Of a stretch of DNA of 64,000 bases, positions 42,116-51,761 are shown one piece after another. The position numbers and the translations under genes were made by a program. Every line of letters starts with the position of its first letter. Within the stretch, counting starts at the first letter, position 1. This DNA is from Scolanthus callimorphus. Its lineage: Eukaryota; Cnidaria; Anthozoa; Actiniaria; Edwardsiidae. A model generated the notes under the pieces. The model was given only the letters and a program-made list of their open reading frames with translations. It was not told the DNA's origin and did not search any database. The DNA is taken from contig JAWWUD010000053.1 of the NCBI GenBank assembly GCA_033964015.1, positions 186,001 through 250,000 of the forward strand. The letters run 5' to 3'.

Positions 42116-43411
42116 TTGGTATGTTATTATTCCTGGAAGTCTGACCCTAGAGCTGCTCATGTTGATGCATTTACAATTAGTTGGCATGGTCCACTAATGT
42201 ATTGTTTTCCTCCGTTCAGTCTCTTGGGACGGTGTTTACAAAAGATTGCTATGGATCAAGCAGAAGTCATAGTTGTGATGCCCAACTGGCCGACTCAAAC
42301 TTACTATACCAAAGCGATGGAAATGCTTGTGTCGCAACCATTATTGCTTCCCAAAACACTGAACTTACTGAAGTTGCCATCCAAGCCAGACAAGATACAT
42401 CCTCTTGCACCAGCTTCAGTTACTGGCATGCAGGTTGTCAGGCAATCACTTGAAAGTTGTCAAATTCATGGAAAGTCTGCCGACATTATCCTCGCTTCAT
42501 GGCGCAGTGGCACCCAGAAGCAATACACCTCATATATCAACAGATGGATCAAGCACTGTAGTAAGGAAAAAGTTAATTGTTTTTTCCCAACTATAGGGAA
42601 TGTAATACAGTTTTTGACACAACTCTTTGAAAAAGACTTAAGTTATAGCTCATTGAATACAGCAAGGAGTGCTTTATCCTGTATTCTAACAGTTGATGGA
42701 TCAGCCGTAGGTTCACATCCGCTGGTAGTGCGTTTCATGAAAGGAGTTTATAATCTTAAACCACCAGTTTCAAGGTACAAAGCTATCTGGGATGTCAATG
42801 TGGTTCTGAACTATCTACAAGGCTTGTCTCCATTAAATTCATTAAGTCTGAAAGAGTTGTCTCTGAAGCTTGTTATGCTATTAGCCATTACAACAGCACA
42901 AAGACTACAGACACTTCAACTGTTGAATATTGGACTAATGAAGATTGAACCAACAAACATTGTTTTCTGTTTTGACTCACCTCTCAAACAATCAACTCCA
43001 AGGCTAGGTATTAAACCATTGATTGTAAAAAAGTATTTGCCAGATCAGAATTTATGTGTCTATAGTGTTTTACAAGAATATCTTAGTAGAACCGAGGCAT
43101 TACGTAATGACGAACAGCAGCTATTGATCAGTTTCCAGAGACCATTTAGGAAAGTCACTCGAGACACTATAAGTCGTTGGCTTAAAACGGTTATGCAAAA
43201 CTCTGGACTAAATTTAGACCAATTCAAGGCACACAGCACAAGGTCTGCATCAACATCTGCTGCACAAAGAGCTTCAGTTCCAGTTCAAGACATCCTTGAG
43301 AAAGCAGGCTGGTCCACAGCCAGAACATTTGCTAATTATTATGATAAACCTATTGTTGTCCCAGATTCTGATGTATATGTAGAGGCAGTATTAGGCAGCC
43401 ATTCAAGATGA
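42116..43411 (+). CDS. DIRS tyrosine recombinase
   Basis: 431 residues, continuing the pol region after a frameshift (the protein's natural beginning, NPDVFQLIINKLGQPEIDLFAS, lies just upstream of 42116). The N-terminal part has the DIRS-specific domain between RNase H and recombinase. The C-terminal half has the tyrosine recombinase pattern: TTAQRLQTLQLL (first Arg), FKAHSTRSASTSAA (His-x-x-Arg) and GWSTARTFANYY with the nucleophilic Tyr. It would integrate a circular DNA copy without long target duplications. Open throughout. Confidence 0.8.
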   Translation: MVCYYSWKSDPRAAHVDAFTISWHGPLMYCFPPFSLLGRCLQKIAMDQAEVIVVMPNWPTQTYYTKAMEMLVSQPLLLPKTLNLLKLPSKPDKIHPLAPASVTGMQVVRQSLESCQIHGKSADIILASWRSGTQKQYTSYINRWIKHCSKEKVNCFFPTIGNVIQFLTQLFEKDLSYSSLNTARSALSCILTVDGSAVGSHPLVVRFMKGVYNLKPPVSRYKAIWDVNVVLNYLQGLSPLNSLSLKELSLKLVMLLAITTAQRLQTLQLLNIGLMKIEPTNIVFCFDSPLKQSTPRLGIKPLIVKKYLPDQNLCVYSVLQEYLSRTEALRNDEQQLLISFQRPFRKVTRDTISRWLKTVMQNSGLNLDQFKAHSTRSASTSAAQRASVPVQDILEKAGWSTARTFANYYDKPIVVPDSDVYVEAVLGSHSR

Positions 43412-43483
43412 TGCTTGCTCTGAATCTATTATAAACACTACTGCTCTTTATTGGCTAGTTGGTGTGCCAACAATGCTTTGAAA

Positions 43484-43602
43484 TCTCATGTGATCTCCAG
43501 TCACGTGACTGTGAGGTAGAATTTAAAAATTAAACGACACTTACCTGTAAGTGGAGATTTGATTGTAATTCTACCGAATTATAACGTGACTGAGAGATTA
43601 CA
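43484..43602. repeat. Internal complementary region of DIRS
   Basis: 43484-43520 is complementary to the outer edge of the left terminal repeat, and 43520-43602 to the outer edge of the right terminal repeat, joined back to back. That is the DIRS arrangement thought to template circle joining. 43520-43602 and 43736-43821 form an over 80-bp inverted pair. Confidence 0.8.
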
Positions 43603-43705
43603 TGCCTCTCCCTCCTCTCCCTATGATTAATTAGCATAGCATATGAAACATTGTTTACATGTTGTATGGCATAATATGTTGCCACACCAATTATTCCTTC
43701 AAATA

Positions 43706-43821
43706 GTGACCGGTGGTGGCGTAACGCAATATCTCATGTAATCTCTCAGTCACGTTATAATTCGGTAGAATTACAATCAAATCTCCACTTACAGGTAAGT
43801 GTCGTTTAATTTTTAAATTTT
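43706..43821 (-). repeat. Right inverted terminal repeat of DIRS
   Basis: Reverse-complement relation to 39191-39256 over the first 60-70 bases, extended by a unique outer part ending in AATTTTTAAATT. Confidence 0.75.
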
Positions 43822-43909
43822 CAAGATGGCGTAAGGAGCTGATCGGACAGGAGAGAGGTCACTTTTTGAGAAAAATACTTAGCACTAGAAATTATATTAC
43901 TGCGATTTT

Positions 43910-44170
43910 CATAATTCTGCGAACTCCCACTTGACATTTCCGAACGCCAAACTGCGTTTTGGCTTCCGTCAATCAAACCTTTAAAGGTTCAGGTTTCTGA
44001 GTTTGGTTTGCATTTTATAGTAAAAAATTGTGTTTCGCAGCATAACTAGACCCTATCAGTTCACAAAGTCTATCATCTGCCTCCGTGAAATGACCCAGAG
44101 TTGTTCCCCCGTTTGATTGACGGAAGCCAAACCACGATTTGTTGGTCGGTATAGAGTTCGCAGAATTATG
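43910..44170. mobile_element. 261-bp MITE
   Basis: A perfect 17-bp terminal inverted repeat (CATAATTCTGCGAACTC, 43910-43926; complement 44154-44170) plus an internal inverted pair GGCTTCCGTCAATCAAAC (43961-43978; complement 44111-44128). No coding. Confidence 0.8.
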
Positions 44171-44186
44171 AAACTCACAGTAAAAG

Positions 44187-44400
44187 GTAATTGTGCCTTG
44201 TTTATATGGTGATTGTCTTGTCTTCTTTTCTAGGGTTTAAGAGCCCTTTTAGGCATGAAATCTAGTGTTGTTGTCTCTTGTCTGACTCCCAACAAACCCT
44301 TTCGTGCAACAACAACATTGAATTCCATGCTCGAAAGGGGCTCTTAAACCCCAGGAAAGAAGACAAGACAATCAACAGCAGATAAACAAGGAGCAATTAC
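44187..44400. mobile_element. 214-bp foldback MITE next to the Gypsy insertion
   Basis: The arms pair over about 60 bases with small mismatches: GATTGTCTTGTCTTCTTT near 44211 pairs with its complement near 44355-44373, and GGGTTTAAGAGCCC pairs near 44233 and 44338. Its right two-thirds are duplicated at 51970-52104. Confidence 0.8.
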
Positions 44401-44420
44401 GACTCAATCTATTTTCAAGT
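44266..44420 (+). repeat. 155-bp direct flank repeat, left copy
   Basis: Identical in length to 51970-52124 and by eye in sequence. It ends CAAGT directly against the left LTR. Confidence 0.9.
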
Positions 44421-44635
44421 TGTAACCAAGCTCCTTTTATTTCCAGGAGAACTTACTTGTAATGTACAGGGCACTATTAAAAGGAGACCTCGACCGATAT
44501 CGCAGAACTATTACTTCTCTCAACCTGCCCAAATTCCAACCAACACGTACACTACACACGCGCGCCGGTTCCCTTCAAGCCCTGCTCGGCCCAGTCTCCC
44601 ACGCGTTCAGGTGAACACAGAGAACCCATGTTACA
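44421..44635 (-). repeat. 3' LTR of Gypsy
   Basis: 215 bp. On the minus strand it begins TGTAACATGGG and ends CTTGGTTACA, so it has TG...CA ends. Confidence 0.9.
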
Positions 44636-44660
44636 CCTTTCCCGGTTTTTTTTGGGGGGG
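44636..44660 (-). other. Polypurine tract
   Basis: On the minus strand, a G-run, then AAAAAAAACCGGGAAAGG directly abuts the LTR start. It would prime plus-strand DNA synthesis. Confidence 0.6.
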
Positions 44661-44770
44661 AGGGGGGAATACATAAATACAAACATCCATAGGACTTTCT
44701 TACCGTGAAGTTGTTGAACCTCCTGGGAAGCTGGAAATGAACTAAAAGACAGTTTCTATATTACTTAGCA

Positions 44771-45301
44771 TCAAACGTGCGCGTAGCAAACCCATTCTGG
44801 CTTTTCCATCCAGGCGGGCACCCTGCGGATTCTGTTAGATCGCCTAGGCATTCCTTCTATTTCCAAAGACGTTTCCACTTCCAGGGTAGTTTCATTGCAA
44901 GTAGAATCAACTTCCGTGGTGGGTTCATTGCTACTAGAATCAGGGATCGGTTCGCTACTTTGAGCTGACGTTTCTCTTGTCTCACTGTTAAAGCCTTCCT
45001 CCTGATAATTGGAACAGCTTATTTCATTACTGGTACTTGAGGTCTCTACACCATGGTCGCAATCTAGCGGTGCTGTACCCACACTGGATGCTCGGGAGCT
45101 CAACTCTAGTGTTGTAGCGCACTCACCAGTTGACGCAGCGTTTGACTTCGTTAAGGCATGCCTTCTGCTAATCTCAGGCCTCGGTCGCAGCCGGAGTGTG
45201 TAACTTGGTGACTCCTCTTCACTGTCGTCGCTTGACGTCTTTTCCGAGTAATCGTGACCTTGACATTTTTCTTCCGCACACTGCTGAATTTGGGATTTCA
45301 T
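44771..45301 (-). CDS. Third ORF of the Gypsy element
   Basis: 176 residues between pol and the polypurine tract. Ser/Glu/Thr-rich and acidic, with a short basic motif near the end (MPRRSNRIRRVPAWMEKPEW). The RRSxRxRxxPAW motif is often seen at the extreme C-terminus of Gypsy polyproteins, so this could be a detached pol tail or a spliced extension rather than an independent protein. No transmembrane segments, so it does not look like an envelope. Function unknown. Confidence 0.55.
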   Translation of the reverse strand: MKSQIQQCAEEKCQGHDYSEKTSSDDSEEESPSYTLRLRPRPEISRRHALTKSNAASTGECATTLELSSRASSVGTAPLDCDHGVETSSTSNEISCSNYQEEGFNSETRETSAQSSEPIPDSSSNEPTTEVDSTCNETTLEVETSLEIEGMPRRSNRIRRVPAWMEKPEWVCYAHV

Positions 45302-45335
45302 TTTTGTTTTGTTTTTCTGTATGCACCTGACTGTT

Positions 45336-48300
45336 TTAGTGTCTCAATGGTAGCGTCAAGTTTACAAAGTTGTAAGAGATTTCTGTGTAGCATTCTTTTT
45401 TTCCTTTTCCGTCTTCTCGTTTAACTTCATACACAGGAATATCTTTGTTGGGCTTATGCAAGACTTTATAAATGTTGCTCTCCCAGAAGTTTGCCAGTTT
45501 TCCGGTGGGCGTCACATTCTTTACAAGGACGCTATCTCCCGGAGAAAGGTTGTTTTCACGTGCTTTACGATCATAGTACTTCTTGTTCTTCTGGGCGGCT
45601 TTTCCTGTGTTTTCAGTTACTTTCCTGTACGCATAATCTAGACGTTTGCGAAGATTAGCAATGTAGCGTACCTCCTTCCCCTGTTTTTCTTCTGCTGAGC
45701 GTTCCTCTCCAACGGCAGTTGAATTGTTTCCCAGGTAGACATCTACTGCGAGTCTTGGATGTCTCCCAAACATCAAAAAGAAAGGAGAGTATCCCGTTGA
45801 ATCATGTTTGGTAACATTATAAGCGTGTACTAGGGGGGAAACAAAGTCTTTCCAGCTGGACTTCTGTTCATCTGTAAGAGTACCCAGCATATTCAAGAGG
45901 GTTCTATTAAATCTTTCACAGAGTCCATTTCCCATCGGATGATAAGGTGTGGTTCTCGACTTTTCGATACCACCCAGCTTGCAGAGCTGCTTTATGACAT
46001 CGGATTCGAAATTTCTGCCTTGGTCACTGTGCAACCGTGTTGGGAATCCATAATGGATTACGAATTTGTCAAAGATAACACGGGCCGTCGTTTTGGCTGT
46101 TTGGTTGGTGGTAGGAATTGCTTGCGCATAGCGTGTGAAGTGATCAGTGATGATTAATATGTTTTCTATACCTCCCTTAGACTTCTCCAGCTTCAGGTAA
46201 TCAATGCAGACTAGTTCCATGGGCTCTGTGGAAGTGATGTTGACTAATGGAGCGACTTTACGGGGATGCGGAACCTTGCGCAAGGTGCATGGCTTGCACA
46301 TCTTGACTCTCTCTTCAATGTCTTTGGCCATTCCAGGGTACCAAAATCGCGAACGAGCCAATTCTAGTGTCCGTGCTACTGCAAAGTGTCCCATGTTGTC
46401 ATGAATTTCAGAAAAGCATTTTTCTCTGAGCTTTGTAGGCAGCACCAACTGACAAGTTTCGTTGCCATCCTCTACTCGTTGTCTGTACAAAACTCCATCT
46501 TTGAAACAAAATCTATCCCAATCTCTCACCATTCGCTTGACTGCGACGCTCTCGTCTTTCAATTCTCTGTTTGTCGGTCGTTTATCGCGCTTAAGATATA
46601 ATATTGCTCGAGCAACTGTTTCATCATCTTCTTGTAACTTTCTCAGCTCATTCCGTGTCAGCTCTGTCTCAACATTTGTTCCAATTGCGCAGTTATCTAA
46701 TATAGCATCTAGCGCTTGAGCCCCCATACAATACGCTTCAATTAGAGGTGTCGAGGTACCACTGGGCTCCATCTCTGATTCTCGATGTACGTCTAGGTTC
46801 TGACAAAGGGCACTGAAGGCATCTGGTGTTATAATACTTCCTTCTTCTCGTTCAGTGGAAAGTTTTTCTGACTGCGGCCTTCGTGAGAGTCCATCGGCGT
46901 CTTTGTTCTTTTTACCCGAGCGGTAGATAATGGTGAAGCTGTAGGTCGCTAAAGCAGCTAGCCAACGATGCCCGGTCGCGTCCAATTTCGCAGTAGTGGT
47001 CACATAGGTCAATGGGTTATTATCAGTCCTAACGGTGAAATCTCGGCCATATAGGTAATCATGGAATTTGTCAGTAATAGCCCATTTCAAGCACAAGAAT
47101 TCAAGTTTGTGTGCAGGATAGTTGCGCTCTGACTTCTTCAAACCTCTACTTGCATAGGAGATTACTTTCTCAGTGCCATCAGGTTCAACCTGATAGAGTG
47201 TCGCACCAAGTCCCTCAATACTCGCATCTGTATTCAAGACAAAGGGAAGATCAAAATTAGGATAAGCTAGAATTGGGGGTGAGGATAGGATCTCGATTAC
47301 CTTCTCAAAGGCCTCCTGGCACTCACTCGTCCATTCCAATGGTTCCTTAAACTTTCTTCCTCCTTTTACCTGCTCCATGCCTGCCAATAGGTCATTCAAT
47401 GGCTTCACTAGTCTAGAAAAGCCAGGCACGAACTTTCTATAATATCCTGCAAATCCCAGGAATGTTCTTAATTCCTCGTTACTTGTTGGAGCTGGCCACG
47501 TTCGCAATGCCTCGATCTTTTCGGGATCAGTCTCAATGCCGTTACGTGAAATAATGTGACCAAGATACTTCACTTTATCTTGAAAGAAGTTGCACTTTGA
47601 AGGCTTTAACTTCAGGCCATATTCCTTGAGCTTGGAGAAAACCGCTTCAAGTCTTTGTAGATGTTCTTCAAAGGTTTTGGAGAAGACAACTATGTCATCA
47701 ATGTACACGATGCACTGACGAAAATTTAGCTCCATTAGGCAGTGTTCCATTAATCTCTGAAAGGTGGCCGGAGCGTTTGTTAAGCCAAAGGCCATTCGAT
47801 TGCATTCATAAAACCCCAACGGACCAACAGTGAAAGCCGTTTTCGCTTTATCATGCTCTTCGATTTCTATCTGCCAATATCCACTCTTGAGGTCCAAAGT
47901 AGTAAACCAGGCAGAACCAGACATAGCTTCTAGGGCTTCATCTATTCGGGGTAAAGAATAAGCATCTTTGACCGTCCGTGAATTCAGTTTCCTAAAATCA
48001 ATACAGAATCGTAAGCTTCCGTCCCGTTTCCTAACCAAAACTACGGGAGATGACCAGGGACTGTGCGATTCCCTGATGACTCCAGCATTTAACATGTCTT
48101 GTAGGTTTTGGCGAACTTCCTCGTACTGCGCAGGGCGAACTCGTCGATGCCTCTGCTTGAAAGGATGTGGGTCTGATAGATGAATAGCGTGCTTCACATG
48201 TGATGTGCAACCGAGATCATGCGCGCCTTGGGAAAATACTTCACGGTTCCACTTTCCTAGCATAGCGGCTGCTTTTTCTCTCTGGCTTTCATCCATGCTC

Positions 48301-49106
48301 GAGCTTTCAAAACTAAAAGGTTCATTAGTAGCATCAGGATGGTCGCTATCTGATTGGGTCATTGGTTTGGATGTATCAAGAATTGTTATTTGTTGTAAGA
48401 AACATATAGTTGACTTGCGGGGTATAATGATATCTTTCTTTGTCGGGTTGCATACCTCGATAGGAATTATGTTCTCCTTGCCGTTCATCTCAAGTTGGAC
48501 CACAGTAGGAACAATCTGTAAGGGCTGGGGAAGTTGAGAGGACGCTTCTTCTGGAATAACAGGACAAGTAGCGCTGACATCTTTGGTTTTAACACTTGAC
48601 CATATGATCTTCACCTCATTTGCATGTACAACAATCGGGGCGTCCGACGTAGTCTTGACTTTCTTACTCAAAACCTTACGACAAACCCGCTGTTGTTGTA
48701 CCAGATACTGGTAGGCTAACCTCCAAGCAGATGATAACTTGACCTTCTGCAAGAAACAGCATCCATATTCATTAATGCAGTGATCTCTACAGCGCGATAT
48801 CAAGTTCGTGCCAATCACCATAGGTACATGTTTATTAAAATTAGTGTCAGGGACTACCAGGGCCAGTGTCTCAAATTCGTCATTGTTCCCATTGGTACCT
48901 TCATGGAAAGATAAAGTAATCTCAACAAGACCCTGGAACATAAGTTGCTGTCCGCCAGCTCCTTCGACAGAAATGACATCATCCAAGGGTTTAATCTCAC
49001 ATTCAGGAAGAAATTCCTCCAAAAATGATTGCGTAATGGTAGTAATCTGTGATCCAGTATCTATTAGCGAGTTACAGGGAGAACCATTGACATAAGCTAT
49101 ACTCAC
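45336..49106 (-). CDS. Gypsy pol polyprotein (protease, RT, RNase H, integrase)
   Basis: 1256 residues as counted from the GTG at 49106; the frame is open further upstream and overlaps the gag end in the -1 frame. Protease active site DTGS at residues 16-19; RT from about 310 with FTTLDLKSGYWQ and catalytic YIDD at 468-471; RNase H around LNTDASIEGLGA; integrase zinc-binding His-His-Cys-Cys (HDNMGHFAVARTL...CKPC) and core residues in CIDYLKLEK, LHSDQGRNF and MGNGLCERFNRT; C-terminal chromatin-like tail with SPGDSVLVKN. All catalytic residues are present and there is no internal stop. It would be made by -1 frameshifting from gag. Confidence 0.9.
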   Translation of the reverse strand: MSIAYVNGSPCNSLIDTGSQITTITQSFLEEFLPECEIKPLDDVISVEGAGGQQLMFQGLVEITLSFHEGTNGNNDEFETLALVVPDTNFNKHVPMVIGTNLISRCRDHCINEYGCCFLQKVKLSSAWRLAYQYLVQQQRVCRKVLSKKVKTTSDAPIVVHANEVKIIWSSVKTKDVSATCPVIPEEASSQLPQPLQIVPTVVQLEMNGKENIIPIEVCNPTKKDIIIPRKSTICFLQQITILDTSKPMTQSDSDHPDATNEPFSFESSSMDESQREKAAAMLGKWNREVFSQGAHDLGCTSHVKHAIHLSDPHPFKQRHRRVRPAQYEEVRQNLQDMLNAGVIRESHSPWSSPVVLVRKRDGSLRFCIDFRKLNSRTVKDAYSLPRIDEALEAMSGSAWFTTLDLKSGYWQIEIEEHDKAKTAFTVGPLGFYECNRMAFGLTNAPATFQRLMEHCLMELNFRQCIVYIDDIVVFSKTFEEHLQRLEAVFSKLKEYGLKLKPSKCNFFQDKVKYLGHIISRNGIETDPEKIEALRTWPAPTSNEELRTFLGFAGYYRKFVPGFSRLVKPLNDLLAGMEQVKGGRKFKEPLEWTSECQEAFEKVIEILSSPPILAYPNFDLPFVLNTDASIEGLGATLYQVEPDGTEKVISYASRGLKKSERNYPAHKLEFLCLKWAITDKFHDYLYGRDFTVRTDNNPLTYVTTTAKLDATGHRWLAALATYSFTIIYRSGKKNKDADGLSRRPQSEKLSTEREEGSIITPDAFSALCQNLDVHRESEMEPSGTSTPLIEAYCMGAQALDAILDNCAIGTNVETELTRNELRKLQEDDETVARAILYLKRDKRPTNRELKDESVAVKRMVRDWDRFCFKDGVLYRQRVEDGNETCQLVLPTKLREKCFSEIHDNMGHFAVARTLELARSRFWYPGMAKDIEERVKMCKPCTLRKVPHPRKVAPLVNITSTEPMELVCIDYLKLEKSKGGIENILIITDHFTRYAQAIPTTNQTAKTTARVIFDKFVIHYGFPTRLHSDQGRNFESDVIKQLCKLGGIEKSRTTPYHPMGNGLCERFNRTLLNMLGTLTDEQKSSWKDFVSPLVHAYNVTKHDSTGYSPFFLMFGRHPRLAVDVYLGNNSTAVGEERSAEEKQGKEVRYIANLRKRLDYAYRKVTENTGKAAQKNKKYYDRKARENNLSPGDSVLVKNVTPTGKLANFWESNIYKVLHKPNKDIPVYEVKREDGKGKKECYTEISYNFVNLTLPLRH

Positions 49107-49153
49107 ATTTGCATGGCCAACCAGTAACTGCTTAGGGCGTGTAGCATCGGGGC

Positions 49154-50476
49154 CTACCGCCCGCCCCTTGGCAGCGACCCTCTCGAGTTTGACGAAAATC
49201 CTGAGTCTGGTTGCTTCGGACCTCTTCCTCCAGACGCTTGTTCCTGGCCACCGAGTGGTAAACGATCAGCCATATTCTTGAACTGCTTTTCCTCGATAGC
49301 TTCAAGTCTGGAAAGGATTTGACTAAGAATGCTATTAGAATCAGGCTGCTGCTTAACCTTGACTTCCAGTGCATCTACTTTCTTCATAACCTCCTCTAGC
49401 ATGGTTTTCATATCCTTTTCGTCACTCTTCCTTGAATCATTAACTTGATGTAAACAAGTGCTCACTTTCGTCTCGGCTTTAGAACTCCTACTCTCGATCT
49501 TATAACTCTCTTTCACTTCTTGTTCAGCGGCTCTAACCTCAGCTCGTAACTTATCAAAATTCTTGATTTGGTCATACTTGTATCTAGTTGCATTTTTAAC
49601 TCTTTCATCATTCAGCCCAGTCCAAAATTTATTACACAGCATTTCACTTACCTGTGATAATCTCACAATTCCTCTATTCACAGCTTTGCCTATGAGGTCC
49701 TCCAAACGACATCCGAAAGCTGCTACAGATTCATCTTCTTCCTGTTTGCTATTGTAAAACTTCTGCAAAATAATAGAGCCACTTTCAACAGTGCCATATA
49801 CTCCCTCTAATTTGTATATGATTTCCTCAAGGGTTGCATCTTCACCTAAATGCATCACTAGGCGGGCAGCGTCACCTCTCAATGAACGTCTAGCACTCTG
49901 TAATAATATATCCTTCGGTTGAATGCCATCTCTCGCAAGACACTTCACTTCAAATTTCCAAGATTCGAAGTCAATTTCACCTTTTGCATTACTGCCTGAG
50001 AATACAGAGAGACGCGGGGGCTGTGCGAATACTTGCGCTTCCGCAAACCGCGATGGTGGTTGTCGAGGGGTGTAGAAATAGGGAACGCCATATCCACTAC
50101 TGCGCCTACCCTTACCATAGAACTCACTCTTGACGGGTGGTTTTGGAGGGTTAACTTGCGTGTAGGAACTGGCCCTTTTGACTTTGAAACTTTTGTAATG
50201 TTCCGTTCCGTCACCACGTTCTGTAGAATAATCATACTCACCAGCTCTTGGTGTGACTCCACTACCAGGGTGTGCAACAAGTGAGGCTAAATACCCACCA
50301 GAACTATCCTTGTGACCCCCTGGCCCGCGAGCCGAAGAACCACTAGGCCCTTGATACAAAATCGGACTACCCGGAGATGTAGTAGGGCCTTGAGCTAACA
50401 TAGGACTAGCCTGAGATGTATTTGGTTCTTGATCTAGAATTGTGCTAAGATGATCTACCGGTTCTACTTTAAACAA
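49154..50476 (-). CDS. Gypsy gag
   Basis: 440 residues. Proline/serine-rich N-terminus (DQEPNTSQASPML repeats), then the capsid-like region (FESWKFEVKCLA, YNSKQEEDESVAAFGCRLEDL), a coiled-coil-like stretch, and a C-terminal GGQEQASGGRGPKQPDSGF tail with no CCHC zinc knuckle. The stop at 49154-49156 lies inside the upstream extension of the pol frame, which is offset by -1. The N-terminal ATG at 50476 was used. Intact. Confidence 0.8.
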   Translation of the reverse strand: MFKVEPVDHLSTILDQEPNTSQASPMLAQGPTTSPGSPILYQGPSGSSARGPGGHKDSSGGYLASLVAHPGSGVTPRAGEYDYSTERGDGTEHYKSFKVKRASSYTQVNPPKPPVKSEFYGKGRRSSGYGVPYFYTPRQPPSRFAEAQVFAQPPRLSVFSGSNAKGEIDFESWKFEVKCLARDGIQPKDILLQSARRSLRGDAARLVMHLGEDATLEEIIYKLEGVYGTVESGSIILQKFYNSKQEEDESVAAFGCRLEDLIGKAVNRGIVRLSQVSEMLCNKFWTGLNDERVKNATRYKYDQIKNFDKLRAEVRAAEQEVKESYKIESRSSKAETKVSTCLHQVNDSRKSDEKDMKTMLEEVMKKVDALEVKVKQQPDSNSILSQILSRLEAIEEKQFKNMADRLPLGGQEQASGGRGPKQPDSGFSSNSRGSLPRGGR

Positions 50477-51741
50477 ACCTGAATCTCTGAGAAGTTTACT
50501 GCTTCAGCATACTGAGATATCATGGCTTCATCGCCTTCCTCAGGATCCATGACAAACAAACAAACAAGAATAATAATAATGCCAGAATGACAACAATATA
50601 ACACTTAACAGGAACACAAATACTATGGACGATAACACTATACAGTACTAGATAACAACAGACAACAACAATAATAAACACGTAGAGCCCTTAAATTGGT
50701 ATCTAAAAAGCTTAAACCACTCTGAATCCAACCTGAGACGCGTGACGACTTGGTCTAAGACAGGTGAAGAAAACCACAACAAGAAAACTCCGAAAACAAA
50801 ACAAAACAAAACAAATAATAGTTGCGCAGATGCCGAGGTGACCTTCCGAAATCCTATTAGCAATGGCTACCTAAATACAGATTACAGAATATTATGCAAT
50901 TGGAAATTACAATGACTTATCTTGACGAACTTAATTGTAATAAACAGTCCTTATGTGACGCTTATGCTTTATATAAATGTTCAACTAAATATAAACAACA
51001 ATAATATTCCAGTTAATTGCTCAAATAAATCTCTTATTTTTGTCACAAATGGAACAGAAAATTACTCTAAATTACCTTAAATTATTTCTTAATAATAAAC
51101 GTTCCTTATATCGTTACAGCGATTAATACTTCAGCTACTAGTAATATTCAATGTTGTACGAATCGATCGCGAGTGCGTGACGCTTCAATTTCAATAGTTC
51201 AATAGTTTACTTAAAGGCGTGCCCTAGGGAATTTTTAAGAAGCTGAACAATTATCAATGCAGATTTTACTTACTAAATAATATTTCACTCAAAAGCACTT
51301 ATGTTAAATATTATGTTCCTTGTATTCACTTATCTGACGTTTTAGAGCTGTCCACACTTTGAATAAGGCTTGTGTTCCTTGTTTTGAAGACACGACGTAG
51401 TCTTGCAGAAACTTTATCCCTTCCAAGTGTTTGCGGGAAATTTGAAATCCCAATCAAAATTCTTGAACCCCAAAACTCCAATTGAGACCACCAATACGAT
51501 GTTCCCACACTCCTCGTAACCTCCTACAACTCCTTTACTAAACTCTGTCAATCACAATGGTTTCCACTCAATGAATAAGACCACTCAAATGAAGTGACCA
51601 GATGAAGTGACCAAAGTTGAACTTTTCCACTTTCGCAGCCGAAGTTATTCTTGTGCCTACGGCTTTAATTCCTGTTCCACTTTCACAGCCAAAGATTCTT
51701 GTGTCTTTGCATTTCGGTCTTCGGTTTCCACAAATACGAGT
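50477..51741 (-). other. Gypsy 5' untranslated/leader region
   Basis: 1.26 kb between the primer-binding site and gag. AT-rich, with no open frame longer than about 70 codons that looks genuine. It probably contains the packaging signal and leader. Confidence 0.5.
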
Positions 51742-51759
51742 GCCCCACGTTGGGCGCCA
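51742..51759 (-). other. Primer-binding site for tRNA-Lys
   Basis: The plus strand reads GCCCCACGTTGGGCGCCA, the known 3' end (with CCA) of animal tRNA-Lys(CUU). The minus-strand RNA is therefore fully complementary over 18 bases, two bases inside the LTR edge. Confidence 0.85.
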
Positions 51760-51761
51760 AA

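Larger units (their letters stand above)
39191..43821 (+). mobile_element. DIRS-type retrotransposon
   Basis: Inverted terminal repeats (39191-39256 and 43706-43821), gag-like, reverse transcriptase/RNase H and tyrosine recombinase frames in DIRS order, and an internal complementary region (43484-43602) just before the right repeat. Three one-base frameshifts disrupt the pol region, so this copy is probably inactive, though otherwise complete. Confidence 0.85.

Noticed and set aside
44771..45301. Envelope gene for the Gypsy element
   Set aside because: No signal peptide, transmembrane segment or cysteine pattern; the ORF is acidic and hydrophilic.
51742..51759. tRNA-Lys gene fragment
   Set aside because: Only the 18 bases complementary to the tRNA 3' end (including CCA) are present, immediately inside the LTR: a primer-binding site.
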